Positions 1 to 11,612 of a stretch of DNA of 64,000 bases are shown in pieces. The notes beneath the pieces were generated by a model. That model was not told the origin of the DNA, searched no databases, and saw only the letters and a list, made by a program, of their open reading frames with translations. The stretch is from Sphagnum magellanicum (lineage: Eukaryota; Streptophyta; Sphagnopsida; Sphagnales; Sphagnaceae), in NCBI GenBank assembly GCA_021904315.1, contig CM038917.1, positions 124,001 through 188,000 on the forward strand, written 5' to 3'. The translations under genes were made by a program, and so were the position numbers. How positions within the stretch are numbered: the stretch's first letter is position 1; each line of letters opens with the position of its first letter.

Positions 1-1378
1 TCTTCCTTGTTACTACCGATTATTTATCCTAGTAGTTAGTTACTTGAAGTAATTAGGATGAAAAAGTAGGATGTGGGGTCAATGGACGGAAAATATAAAG
101 ATCAAGCAAGAGTCCTCATCAAGATATCCAAGATAAGGGGGAGATTGGATCCTCCAATCCCATTAGTCATGAGGATTGTTATCCTCTTTGATTGGAGGAT
201 GAAATATCTCTTGTGTTCCATTGGGCCCAAGGATTCTCATCCTAATTTCAATTGGATGGCCATTCAATCTCAAATTCTCATTGGCCCTTGAAGGATGAGG
301 AGGCCATTGAGTGGTGCAAAAGGATTTCAAGCTTTCATTGGACAAGGGGAACAAGCTCAAGGAAGGTCATGGAGGCTTACCAAACAAGAAGGCATTGTGT
401 GTATGCGAGGAAGGAAGAAGAAAAAGGAGAATGAAGTATGAGAAAGGTTGTTGGTTCTTATGTGTGCAAGGATCAAGCATGGAGGGAATGTGTGCAAGAA
501 TCAAGCATAGAAAGAGTGTGTGTAAGAATTAGGCATGAAAAGGACTTGTGTAGCAAGTACTTGTTGCAAAGCCTCTGGACTTTTGTTTTAATTAGTTGTT
601 CCTCACAGATCCACCATTGGATCTTTGTCAAAATTGAATCAGTTTTAGTTTGGAAGGTGTAGAAGGCCCTCCCCAAAATTCAGCTCGATCGGGCTTTCTG
701 TCAGGGAGCTACGTGGGTTGGAAGTGAGGGGGGTTGTAGTGGGGTTAATAGAATGATTTCCATGCCAAAGCCTCTGGACTTTGGGTTCAATTAGTTGTTT
801 CTCTCAAATCCACCGTTGGATTTGTGTAAAAATTGAATTAGTCTTAGTTTGGAAGGTGTACAATCTACTCCTCAAATTTTAGCACCATTGGCTTTGGCGT
901 AAGAGAGCTGCACTGGTTAGAAGTAGAGGGGGTCAATTTGCTTGTTTTTTCCCTCAATCTAGGCAAGTGGTTTCTAGTTTCAAGGCTTAACTCTTAATCA
1001 AAGAAATGAAATAAAATAAAAACTTATGAGATGTTGTAACATGTCTTCTTTATTATTAGCTTTCCAAAATTCAATGCATGTTAGATTAAGAGGTTGTTGT
1101 AGATGTCATGACAATTGAACCGGAAGGTTCCAACCATCAAGCGCGACATGGAATTGAACACCCACATACGACTCCTTCATTTCCCATCATGGTAAGTTAC
1201 GATTCTCTCACCCTATCTTTGTATCTTCAACTTGGACACAACGCGTTAGATCATTAGTGAACTCATTACTTTTTGAACCACTTATTTGTTAGACTACAAC
1301 TACATAGTAGTTCCACTTCCAACCGGTTTTTATGTGAGTGCATATCTTAATGGTGAAGGTGTGCTATTATTCCTCACA
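1..1378. repeat. Left copy of a 1.37-kb dispersed repeat, LTR-like
   Basis: This block is repeated in the same orientation at 51431-52790, about 50 kb away, with the same order of segments from 'cctagtagttagttacttga' near the left to a shared right edge ending TTC(C/T)TCACA. Similarity stops there in both copies. Its left end is cut by the window start. No long coding frame is visible; the short open frames are broken and A/G-rich. A TG..CA-type right end and lack of coding capacity suggest a retrotransposon LTR or leader, but I found neither a primer-binding site nor a target duplication, so the class is inferred. Confidence 0.6.
571..945. repeat. Tandem pair of about 199-bp units inside the dispersed repeat
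   Basis: Two adjacent imperfect units start with 'gcctctggac' at 571 and 770. Both continue with an 'aattagttgtt' tract, a 'ccac(c/g)(a/g)ttggat' tract, 'gtttggaaggtgta' and a 'gagctgcactggtt'-like end. The same duplicated unit is present in the other copy near 51970-52330, so the duplication predates the spread of the repeat. Confidence 0.6.
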
Positions 1379-2517
1379 AAATGCCTTATAATAAATCAAA
1401 AGCAAATTGTGGCCCCATCCTATTGATTTTTTTTGTACAATTGAAAAGTTCCATGAAAATGTTGTTGTGGAATCTCGTATACATGTTTCTATGAGGATTT
1501 TGTTGCTAGACTATTGAGTTTTGTTGGCCCACATTCTTGTGTTACAGGGTGCCAAATGCATAACTAAAGAAGTAATCATCAACTATTCTAGAAATGTATG
1601 GCATGGAGGGTCAAAATCGTCATGAGATTTTGGCACCACATGACAGTGATGATGTTGATGGTATGATCTAATGTTACATCTTTTTATGGCTACATCTTGT
1701 CATAGTATAGGGTGCAAGAGGTCTAAATCATTGCCATCCATGCAGTCCTTTATGTGCCTTGGGCTTAAATGTTTACTTGCACTGGGGTAAAATAAATGGA
1801 AATGAAACTTGCCCTAATAAACTTGTTGCATCTTGGATTCATATGCTTTTGACTTGTTGAATGGTGTTAATTGTAAGAGAATGCAAAGATATGGAATTTT
1901 TTCATGAACATTGGGAGCCCTTGTAGATGAGAGAAACTCAACAAAGTTTGTTTGGGTGGAGGTCCCCTTGTTCATTGCCATTTGTGGGGGGTGTTGTCAT
2001 GAGAACAAATGGTCTTAGTATGCCCCCCTCAATTGTGTTGTGTTCCAATGCCACTTGTGTAAGTGTCCTTTCTTTTCACCCTTATGTATGTGCCACCTTT
2101 GCACTCCAAGTGTTGGATTCATTTCTTTCATTGTGTCTATCATTTTCTTTGCAAGGGAAGTCTAGGTGTATGTATTTTGTGGTAGATTTTGTTGTCCTTT
2201 TTTAGTACATGTATATATTGAATGTGAAGCCATTGTCTTCATCGAGTCTCTGGTTTGGTTATAGAAATGCAACAAGTGCACAACACACATTTTTGTAAAA
2301 TTGATTGTTGGAAAAATTGAGTAGATGGATATTTACTTAGTTACACCCACCATTCATAGTTAATGAACTTGGGCAAGAGTAATGGAAGCTTGTCATTGTC
2401 CCTATGCTTGACAATGTAAAATTAGATGATATAATGTGTATACTTTTACACGCCATGATTCATGGACCTTCTCACATTGTTTTAGGCTTTTTTCACAAGC
2501 GCGCCATTCTTGTGGTT
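1379..2517. other. Spacer with no recognised gene
   Basis: AT-rich sequence with short open frames only. The longest, at 1927-2205 (+), has no recognisable motif and a T-rich composition, so I do not call it a gene. Confidence 0.5.
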
Positions 2518-2929
2518 TAAACTCCTGGGACTTTGGGTGTTCATAACTTCTCGCTTCGACCTTCGATTGGGACGAAGTCTGACGTAAACTTGTAGTTCTC
2601 CTTGAAAGCTTTCCAATGGTGTGTCGCACTCCACCTACACACACCGGGATCAGGTCAATTCTCAACTTTTAGTGGTTGGGAGTCAAACTGGCATAACTTC
2701 TGCTACAAATGTCCAAATGGCTCATGCGAGGCCATTTTGGACATCTACACTTCAAGACCTTGTCAACGGTATAAAGAACACCTCAATGCAAGGTGTTTTG
2801 ACCCCTGCAATCACGTTCTGAGTTTTCGAGAGTCCCAGAGGACTCCCAAGTCCCATTTTCAAGAGTGTGAGTGGCGACCTCACATTTCCTTCAAAGTGGG
2901 GTAGCGACACCAAAGCTAGGGTTGCGACA
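2518..2929 (-). repeat. Truncated LTR copies of the TGTCGCAACC Ty3/gypsy family
   Basis: From 'taaactcctgggactttggg' onward the sequence matches the second half of the LTR family seen at 12130-12554 and 57590-57973 in reverse orientation. A short-form LTR terminus (GGGGTAGCGACA) is reached at 2909. The next 20 bases, ending GGTTGCGACA at 2929, match the terminus of a long-form LTR, so two copies are joined here. The left part is missing. Confidence 0.7.
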
Positions 2930-3509
2930 CCACGGGCAACTCTGGACTCACTTGATTCATCACAGCCTGAATTCAGGGGAAGCCACCACCTTCCCCCATA
3001 TAGTATACTCTGCGCTTCTTCGCGGCACCCACATCCGAATGGCTTTTTGTCCTAGGACTCCCAAGGGGGAGTCCCAAAATTGTCCCGATTTAGACTCCTA
3101 GGACTTTGCACGATCATAATTATTTGTTCAGGCCTCCGATTGGAATAAGGTTCAAAGCAAACTTGTAGCTTTCCTTGAGAGCTTTCCAACGGTGTGTCAC
3201 ACTTCACCTGCACGCACCGAGGTCGGGTTGATTCCCGACTTTTAATGCTCGGAAGTAAAACTGCCAGTTTGACTCTTAGCCCTTCTTTTTGCCATAACTT
3301 GTGCTACAAATGTCCAAATGGTCCATGCAAGGCCATTTCGACATCTGCGCTTCAATTTCTTTCTAATGATATAAAGAACACCCCAATGCGAGGTGTTTTA
3401 ACCCCTATAATCGAACTCTGAAGTTTTAAAAGTCCCAGAGGATTCCCAAGTCCCAATTTTGGGAGTGTGAGTTTCATCCTCACACTTCCTTCAAAATGGG
3501 GTTGCAACA
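2930..3509 (-). repeat. Truncated LTR of the TGTCGCAACC family
   Basis: Begins inside the LTR at 'ccacgggcaac', carries the conserved 'aagccaccaccttcccccat' segment, and ends with the LTR terminus GGGGTTGCAACA at 3509. It abuts an integrase fragment directly, so it probably inserted into that gene. The distal LTR half and its target duplication are lost. Confidence 0.7.
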
Positions 3510-3680
3510 GATGTGCTCTTGAAGGAATGTCATGATGGGTCGCTTGCGAGCCATGGTGGTGCAAAACGCACCACAACATTCCTTAAGAAGTCGTATTATT
3601 GGCCCAACTTAAAAGATAATGTAGAAGAGTATGTGAAGACTTGCTTAACATGCTAACAAAATCGGACACTCAACAAGAAG
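3510..3680 (+). pseudogene. Ty3/gypsy integrase zinc-binding (HHCC) domain fragment
   Basis: Frame 1 from 3510 reads 48 codons before a TAA at 3654. It contains H8 and H15 (H-x6-H), then SYYWPNL at residues 28-34, then C45-x2-C48: the integrase HHCC zinc-binding domain of Ty3/gypsy pol. After the TAA, which sits where these proteins usually have Gln (CAA to TAA), the frame continues with QNRTLNKK. The fragment stops near 3680, where sequence of opposite polarity (gag remnant) begins. No reverse transcriptase lies upstream because an LTR abuts at 3509. It is a dead piece of a retrotransposon; the family is clear, the exact lineage is not. Confidence 0.7.
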
Positions 3681-3689
3681 TATGTAAAG

Positions 3690-4153
3690 GAATCATGGTT
3701 TTTCCCTTCCTCTTATCTCACTATCTTCCACCATGTGGCAACATAACCTTTCAAATAGGATTGGGCAAACTCCATGGCCGAATGTCGTCCAACCTTAGCG
3801 GCATGTATATAATCCTCCATTTCGACAAGCCAAACATCCACAACCTTTTGGTCGCAAGCACCATGGATGTTCCCGGGTTTGGCCAGTTGAAATCCCGCAT
3901 TCTTGGATGATCCTCCTTTGAGGGCCGCAACCAACTCATTGAAGTCGAACCTTTTCATTTTGAGGAGGACTTCCAATTGTTCATGGGTGAATTAAACCGA
4001 GCTCTGTTGCTCCTCTTCATTTTCGAGCTCATCGTGGTCCTCCCAAGTTCTTGGTTCCTCCTCCCCAATTGATTATGGTGAGACTACTCGGTCTTCGAGG
4101 GGTTCTTCGAACATGGTTTCTTGTGCTTGCTTACGGTTCTTCTAGGGTGCCAT
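3690..4153 (-). pseudogene. gag: Decayed retrotransposon gag (capsid part)
   Basis: On the minus strand an ATG at 4153, just inside the primer-binding site, opens a frame that runs to about 3690 with four in-frame stops. It has an acidic N-terminal part (EEEPRTWEDHDELENEEEQ), then VAALKGG, a KPGN(I)HGA segment and W-LVEMEDYIHAAKVGRH, ending in YVATWW, the tryptophan-rich pattern of plant retrotransposon gag capsids. The TAG and TAA stops fall where Gln or Arg codons are expected. The rest of gag and pol is missing because of the junction at about 3685. It belongs to the element whose 5' LTR is at 4203-6041. Confidence 0.65.
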
Positions 4154-4187
4154 CCGAAACTCCCAAAAAGTGAATCGAGTTTACATG

Positions 4188-4200
4188 GGCTTTGATACCA
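4188..4200 (-). other. Retrotransposon primer-binding site, initiator tRNA-Met type
   Basis: The minus strand reads TGGTATCAAAGCC, one base different from the usual plant initiator tRNA-Met primer site (TGGTATCAGAGCC). It lies two bases inside the LTR end GCGCGTCA at 4203. It fixes the polarity of the LTR family (TGTCGCAACC is the 5' end, GCGTCA the 3' end) and shows that 4203-6041 is a 5' LTR of a minus-strand element. Confidence 0.8.
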
Positions 4201-4202
4201 CA

Positions 4203-6041
4203 TGACGCGCTCCCAAGTCCCTAGTTAGACCCAAGATGGGTCTAAGTTACTCAAACATCGAAATTGTGAGGAACTCGGGGCACGTTCCTAGTTCTCAACA
4301 CTAGAAGGGGTAGAGGGGCATGCTGAAGCTCCGGAATGGGACTAAGAAGAGTGAGAAGCTTTAGTTACTTACTTGAACCTGCATCACACCAACCAACATG
4401 ACGCACTTCCAACTCCTTGAAGGACTCAAATATGAGTCCAAGTAGAAGACAACGGAAGAAAAGAGGAATCGGGGCACGCTCCCTAGCTCATAACACTTTG
4501 AGGTGTAGAAGGGCGTGTTGGAGCTTCGAGATGGGACTAGGAAGAATTGACAAGTTTCACTCACTCACACGGGCCTGCACACAACCCACACAAAATGGTT
4601 AGTGCATAGTTGGAGCACCCGTGGTGCTAGGACGAGCCACGGGCAACACGGACACACTAGACTCACCACGGCCCGGACTTGGGGGAAGCCACCACCTTCC
4701 CTCTTATGGTATACTCTGTGGCTGGCCACGGAGGCTACATCTAAATGGCTTTTCTCTCCTAAGACTCCCAAGTGGGAGTCCCGAAATCGCGCCAAATGGG
4801 ACTCCCGCAACTTTGGAACTCCATAACCTTACGAGCAGGCCTCGGATCGAGATGCGATTTTAAAAAAAGTTGTAGCTATCGTTGAGAGCTTTTCAACGGT
4901 ATGTGAGATGCCCCCTGAAACCAAGTAAATCAGGTTGATTCCCGACTTTTTTTGGTCCAAAGTCAAATTGATAATTTGACTCCTAGCCCTTCTTTTGGCC
5001 ATAACTTATGTTTCAGATGTCCAAATGAGCAATACAAGCTCATTTTAAACATCTATGTTCCAAGAGCTTTCTAATGATTTAAGTAACATCACAAGCCATT
5101 GAGTTTTGACCCCTGAAATTGCTCTTTGAAGTTTTGGAAGTCCAACGGGACTCCATCTCCCAAAGTGAGAGTTATCTTGGGAGTGTGAGGGTTCATTCCC
5201 TCATACTCCTTCACACTTTCTAACAATCCTAGGAGTATGTGATGTGACTCTCGGGCTTCTTCTTGTCTCGGGCTTCTTTTTTGCCCGCACCCTTGTGGCC
5301 TCTTTGCCTTGACTCCTGGGTTTCCTTTTGCCTTGACTCTCGGGCTTCCTCTTGGCCTGCAACCTTGTAACCCCTTTGCCTTAATCGCGAGCCCAAAGCT
5401 AAGGTTACGACACAACAAGTTGGTTAGTTCATTTTCTGGAACACCTTTAGTGCTAGGAAAAACCACAAGTAATTGAGGACTCATAAGACACAGCACGACC
5501 CGGACTCAAGGGAAGCCACCACCTTCCCCCATATAATATTCTTTGCGCCTCTCCACGGCACTTACATCCAAATGGCTTTTCGTCTCAGGATTCCCAAGGA
5601 GGAGTCTTGAAAAGTGTCCCGGTTGGACTCCTGGGACTTTGCGAAGTCATAACTCTTTGCTTAGACCTTCGATTGAGACGAAGTCTAAAGCAAACTTGTA
5701 GATTTCCTCAAGAGCTTTCCAACGGTGTATCGCATTTTACCTGCACACATTGGGTCGGGTCGATTCCTGACTTTTAGTGGTTCCGAGTCAAATTACTAGT
5801 TTAACTCCCAGCCCTTCTTTTTGCCATAAGTTGTGCTGCAGATGTCCAATTGGCCCATGCAAGCCCATTTTCGACATTTACACTTTGATAGTTTTCTAAT
5901 GATATAAAGAACACCCCAATGCAAGGTGTTTTGGCCCCTGTAATTGAACTCTAAAGTTTTAGGAGTCCCGAAGGACTCCCAAGTCCCCATTTTAGGAACG
6001 TGAATTTCATCCTCACACTCTTTCAAAGGAGGGTTGCGACA
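4203..6041 (-). repeat. 5' LTR (short form) interrupted by a second LTR
   Basis: The outer LTR is 4203-4398 plus 5413-6041, about 825 bp after removing the insert. It begins TGACGCGCTCCC and ends GGGTTGCGACA in this orientation. The flanking bases are not a matching 5-bp duplication, as expected for a 5' LTR with internal sequence still attached on one side (primer site at 4188-4200, gag at 4153). The conserved segment 'gaagccaccaccttccccca' is at about 5512. Confidence 0.8.
4399..5412 (-). mobile_element. Solo LTR (long form, 1014 bp) nested in another LTR, TSD CAACA
   Basis: Starts TGACGCACTTCC at 4399 and ends AAGGTTACGACA at 5412. CAACA occurs directly before (4394-4398) and after (5413-5417), a perfect 5-bp target duplication inside the outer LTR. 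There is no internal coding region, so it is a solo LTR left by LTR-LTR recombination. It contains an extra tandem stretch near 5250-5390 (repeats of 'ctcgggcttc' and 'tttgccttgactc') not seen at this length in the other copies. Open frames inside it are chance frames. Confidence 0.85.
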
Positions 6042-6400
6042 TTCGTCCCATGTTAATCACCCCGCCCCGGCCAAAGGCCTTGCTTTTATTTTATGCCGAT
6101 TTGGGTGTGGTGTGGGGAAAGGGGGTAGAGAGAGGGGGAGGACCTGCCATCGCCGGCACAGCCCCTGACCTTTGTTGCCATCCTTCAACTTGGACAACAT
6201 CGTGAACATCCATTTCGTTTTCAGCCACATTCACCTCATTTCTATCCACATCCACATCCATCAATTCATCTTCGTCCCATGGCAATCCCCCCCCCACCCC
6301 GCCAAAGGCCCTGTTTTTATTATTTTATGCCGATTTGGGTATGGTGTAGGGGGAGGGGGCAGAGCGAGGGGGAGGATTTTTTTTTCCATTTTTTAGAAAA
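6042..6400. repeat. Direct repeat of about 85 bp, 230 bp apart, G/C-homopolymer rich
   Basis: The segment 6061-6143 ('ccaaaggcc..ttttattttatgccgatttgggt..ggtgt..gggggagg') recurs at 6295-6374. The phrase 'ttcgtcccatg' precedes both (6042 and about 6268). Between them a minus-strand frame gives a short acidic peptide (6100-6290, D/E/V rich) that I do not recognise. It may be a duplicated fragment of a gene or of an unidentified element. Confidence 0.45.
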
Positions 6401-8520
6401 ACTTGAAACAAATTTTTTCTGAAATATGAACATGAAGTGTTGATAATGTCCAATTAATTTCACTAAAATTATATTATTTCCAGAAGTTTTCAAACTTAAA
6501 AAAAGGATAATTAGTTTGCAGCAAACAATTTAAGCTCCTCAATTATATATACATTTTTGCAATGAATATGCCAAATTAATTATTGGCGCAATTGTGTCAT
6601 GGATGAAATTGAACCCGTAAAATGCAATTTGGTCCCATGAATGAAGATTTGACGTGCAAGATATTGATTTACAATACAAAACATCGGTTGCGAAAATGAA
6701 ACTAATATTTAATTATTCGTAACAGATCGTGAAAATTTTGATATTTACTTGAAGAATATTTACTTAAATTGATATTAAATTAATTTACTTCAAGAATTAC
6801 TTAAATTTTTGCAGAGGAGGGTTCAACAAAATGAGCCGATGTTTGAGTCCTTACAAAACTTCTCAGTTGCACAACTCTGAATGAAGTAAATCATAAGTAT
6901 TACTCGAGCTACTCCAATATGGGTCCTCACCCCAATGGTTCAAACTAGGTTACACTCCTCTAGGGAATAGGGTTCGAATCCCTGCAACCCTGGACCTTCC
7001 GCTCTTGTTTGAGCTCCCGCCCGCTCATTAACCTGTTCCCCTTTGCCGCGCCCCCCTTCTCCATCTCCTACTTGCTGTGAAGTTAGTGCACCCTTTTTTT
7101 CGTCAAGCCTCGCTCGATTTTGTGCTCTTTTTATTCGACTTTCGGTCAGTCCAATTGTTTTTATTTTTCACAAGTCTCTTTTTCCCATCGTTTGAAATTG
7201 TTGGACCATGAGTCTCCTCCATAAGCAAATGTAAACGTGGAAAGCCCACGGGCCATTTTGTTCGACCCCTCAAATGTTTGGGAAATACATGTGAACCACC
7301 CCAAGATTATTTTTTGTTCGTTTATTTTTTATGAATACATTTAATAGGGTATGAATATTTAATGTTGTCTAAGGATGTATTTTGTTTCAGGATCATAATC
7401 ATTTGCATTTTTTTAAAGCAGCAATATTGTAGGACTCATGGCCTCTGAGGGTGTTCAATGCTTCATTAAAGGGGAAAAAATTTCGTGCCTTATAAAATTT
7501 CCCTTTTCTTTTTTATGGGTTTGAATGACCCAACACCCACCAGTGCACAATCCACAAAGCTTGTTTTAGGGATTTTCAGATGGGATGAAACCCAATTCAA
7601 CCTTGGGATGGGGTTCTAGGTTCATATGTTTCATTTTTTTTCACACGCCTTGACAACCTTCGATAGTCGATTTTTTTTTCCTCTCCTTCCCACTATCTCT
7701 TACTTTTCCGTACCTTCCTCTTTCTCTCGTCCTTTTCCTGTTCATAATTTTATTTTTTCTTTTCTTTTAGACCTTTTTCATTCATTCATTCATTCATTGG
7801 TTTTCCTTCATGTGTTTTTTTTTTTTTTTAATTTTCTATTGTGTGGACCTCTGTTTTATTTTCAACATTTGTTTTTTGTAATTTTTGAAACTCTTATTTT
7901 TCTTTCTTTTTATTGTGGGGGTTTTTTTTTTGTTTTCTTTGGATTTTTTCAATATATGACCCAATTGATCTATAATGAACGATGTTAAAGGTGAGTAGCT
8001 AGGATTCATATTTGAATGATTGTGAGTATGTTTAGATAAAAGTTTATCATGTTATGTTTGTATGGACCATAATGTAAGAAAGATCATGAAATTGAGTCCA
8101 TTGGAATGGAATTTCATGTTTTTACTTTGTCCATAATTAAAAGACAAATCGAACCATCAATTTGTGTTTCACACGAAGGATTCGATTTAAATATTGACTC
8201 ATTCATATTTTTTACATTTATTATGACCCTTGTATTTTCACAAATAAGGTTTTTAATTAAACAATTATGCAGGTCGACAAGATACGAACATAAAAGCACG
8301 TTGTGAATTTTTTTGTTGGAGAATTGTCCATCGACCAATTTTGATATTGACTCATAGGTTGTGACAAGTCAAAATAATATAAAAATAACAAAAAGTTTTA
8401 TGAACCTAGTTGGCCCATTTCAAATTTAGAAGCTTTGGAACGTTATTCGATGATTAATTGTTTACAAACCGTTTAGCACAAACCCCCCCCCCCCCAAATC
8501 GATTGTATTATGACGATCAT
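6401..8520. other. AT-rich spacer with simple repeats, no gene seen
   Basis: Contains a T-rich low-complexity tract (7626-7960) including five CATT units near 7780-7800, and a run of 13 C at 8483-8495. Nothing with coding signatures. A tRNA-like segment near 6915-6990 is listed separately. Confidence 0.5.
6915..6990 (+). repeat. Possible tRNA-derived SINE head
   Basis: GGTTCGAATCC at 6971-6981 is a perfect RNA polymerase III B-box (T-loop) sequence, followed by CC and preceded by a region that could supply a weak A-box near 6925. A cloverleaf does not fold well by eye, so a tRNA gene is unlikely. A tRNA-derived SINE fragment or chance match are the alternatives. Confidence 0.3.
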
Positions 8521-9467
8521 TATCGCAACCGTAGCTTTGGGCTCGCGACCAAGGCAAAAGGGTTGTAAGGTTACGGGCCAAGAAAAAGCTTGGGAGTCAA
8601 GGCAAGAAGAAGCCCATGAGTCACATCACATGCTCCCGAAAGTGTAAGAAGTGTGAGGGAGTATGAGGGAGTGAACCCTCACACTCTCAAGGCAACTCCC
8701 ACTTTGGGAGATGGAGTCCCGGTGGACTTCCAAAACTTCAGAGAGCAATTTTAGGGTTCAAAACTCAATGGATTATGGCATTCTTTATATCATTGCAAAG
8801 CTCTTGGAACATAGATGTCTAAAATGGGCTTGCATTTCTCATTTTGACATCTAAAACACAAGTTATGGCCAAAAGAAGGGCCGGGAGTCAAATTGTCAAT
8901 TTGACTCTAGACCAGAAAAAGTCGGGAATCAACCCAATTTACTTGGTTGCAATGGGCTTGCAACATACTATTGAAAAGCTCTCGACGAGAGCTACAACTT
9001 TGCTTCAGATCGCATTGCGATCCGATGTCGACTTGCAAAGTTATGGGGCTCCAAAGTCGCGGGAGTCCTAACCAGCGCGATTTCGAGACTCCCATTCGAG
9101 AGTCCCGGGAGAGAAAAGTCATTTAGATGTAGCCTCCGTGGCCAAGCACAAAATATACTATAAGGGGGAAGGTGGTGGCTTCCCCCAAGTCCGGGCTTTG
9201 GTGAGTCTATTGTGTCCATGTTGCCCGTGGCTTGTCCTAGCACCAAAGGTGCTCCAACTATGCACTAACCACTTTGTGTGGGTTGTGTGTAGGCCCGTGT
9301 GAGTGAGTGAAGCTTGTCAACTCTTCCTAGTCCCATCCCGGAGCTTCAACACGCCCCTCTACCCCTCAAAGTGTTGTGAGCTTGGGAGTGTGCCCCGACT
9401 CCTCCCTCTTCCACTATCTTCTACTTGGACTCACATTTGAGTCCTTTAAGGAGTTGGGAGTGCGTCA
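8521..9467 (+). mobile_element. Solo LTR (long form, 947 bp), TSD ATCAT
   Basis: Starts TATCGCAACC (family consensus TGTCGCAACC, one change) and ends GGGAGTGCGTCA. ATCAT occurs immediately before (8516-8520) and after (9468-9472). It contains the family's internal landmarks: 'gggctcgcgaccaaggc' near the start, dense GGGAGTC/GACTCCC motifs, and 'ggtggcttcccccaagtccg' near 9172. No primer site or coding region follows, so it is a solo LTR. Confidence 0.85.
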
Positions 9468-11612
9468 ATCATAATACAATGAAACGGGGGAAGACTATTA
9501 TCTTCCAAATGTTTCACAATGGGAGGAAGGCGTGCATGAAAAGTTGTGAGCAACTAAACATCAATGATAAGAGACTTTAAATGTCGATGGAATAATGCCT
9601 AGGGTTGGGACACAAACCACGTTCAAATACCACCAAAACTATAAGATTTTGTGTGCAATTCCAATGTCCTATTGCTTTTAATTAACATGAAGCATGTTGT
9701 GTTTATGATAAAATCATGGCCTCCTTAGGTTGATATTTCTTGAAATGAATCCAATGAGCAAAAACATTGCATACAAGATTTACTATGTGGTCAAGATCCA
9801 TATGTAATCAATGTGGATGATCGGACACAAAACCAGTTTTTCCCAATTAGGGCGCAGGTTACAAGAAAATGTGTAAGAGATTTTGTTACGTGTCATTCCG
9901 AGTAGTAGGATTTCATGTAAAAGGAAATAACTAAACACTAAGAATCCTATGAAAGTTCGACCATCAATGCAATCTTAGCATCGTCTTGCACCAATCTTGT
10001 TGTGACATGTTTTATTGGTTGCCACCATGTCATAGATTTCAACCTTGTTAAAAAAATGCATATCAAATCTATTACACTAATGGCTATAGTAAAATAGTTT
10101 ATTCCCTATAAAAAAAGTTTGATTTTGATCATATGCACAAATCGATTGCCATCACCTTGCATTGATAACCTGGGTACCTTGAGCAATTTGCATGCCAAGT
10201 GAATTTTCTTTGCGCAAAACTAAATCCATCCTATAATTTGTTGTTTAAATATGAACCACCGTTTCATTTAATGTCTGAAAATAAATTGTAAATTACATAA
10301 AAATCTTTCAAAACTTAATGATTATAAACAACACATCAACAATATCTATACGTAGAATACAAATGCGACCACACATGTGGTAGCCAAGAATGTCACTTTA
10401 CGAGAGGACTTTAAATCCTTTTTGTTCAAATCTTTCGTTTGAAATCATGAAATCATGCGTCCCTTGTTATTGAAAATACATGTAGTTGGCCTAGGAAATA
10501 ACCTGTTTTGCATTGATAATTGTTGAGTAGATATGAATGAGTCACAATGTGTAGAATTTGATAGAGTTTGTCCAAACAAATTATCATAATTTTAAATCAC
10601 ATTTATGTTTTTTAAATTTCTTGTATTACAAAACACAATTTTTGTTGTATGGTGTGCACATTACACCTCGTTTACATGTGGTAAAGGATGCTTGAAATTT
10701 TAAAACTTTGAAAAATGTTTTGAATTTCTTAAAATTTCATATTCCATACTTTTTAGTTGTGAGTGATTTTTTAATGTGAGTAATTGGCTACTACTAAACT
10801 TTTCTTCGTACCATCGTTTTTTTTATAGAAAGAATCCTTTGTTTATTCCTTTGTTGAATTAACACATTTGACTCAACTATTATTTGAGTTCAAATTTGTG
10901 TTTTGCGATAATTAAAAGTCAATATTAACTCTATTGGAAATTTAATTTGAATTCCTCAAGACTTCAATCAATTATTTAACACGATTTAGAAGTATTCACG
11001 TAACTTCGTAATGTCATGAAAAAACATACGTAAATCAAGTTCATAACTTTCATCGATATTTGGCATGGGATTTGCCTTATGGATGTGTAGTTGTGTTGGG
11101 GAGGCTTTTTTTGTGGTGGTTTTGGGAATTATTTTGAAACCACCGACGAGCTATTTTGGGAGACTATTTAAAGACTCCTTAAGGTAGATTATGGAACCTT
11201 GCAGGATACATACATTCATTGACGTAGGGGGCCAATTGGGAAATACCCAATGCATGCATGTAAGGTTACACTAGGGGGTTCCTTGGGTATTACCTCTAGA
11301 ATTATGCAAGGGTTCCCCAAGGGATTATTTCGGATATTGCATAGGAGGGTTATCCATGAAGTTACATAGGGGGGTGATTTAAGCATTATATATGGAATAC
11401 ATGGCATGACTATTGATCGACCATAGGGAACACTCACGTGGGTTGTATGTAATTTATTTTTTAACTGTGCGTTAACTCGAAGGGCGTCCTAGTGGGTGCT
11501 AGTAAACCCCCACCCCCCCCCTCCCATGCAAGTTTTTAGTGTTTATAAATAAATTTACCTAAAGTAAGTTTTTAGGTGTGTACATGGATTTATTTAATAG
11601 ACTTTAAATAAT
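9468..11612. other. AT-rich spacer, no gene seen
   Basis: Low coding potential on both strands. A C-rich run lies at 11507-11525. Nothing else recognisable. Confidence 0.5.

Noticed and set aside
5089..5496. 135-codon - strand frame with 'GCRPRGSPRVKAKG' repeats
   Set aside because: It lies wholly inside the nested LTRs and translates their local tandem repeats; other LTR copies do not keep the frame.
7626..7988. 120-codon + strand open frame
   Set aside because: It is a translation of a T/C-rich low-complexity tract (Phe, Leu and Ser only) with no motif.
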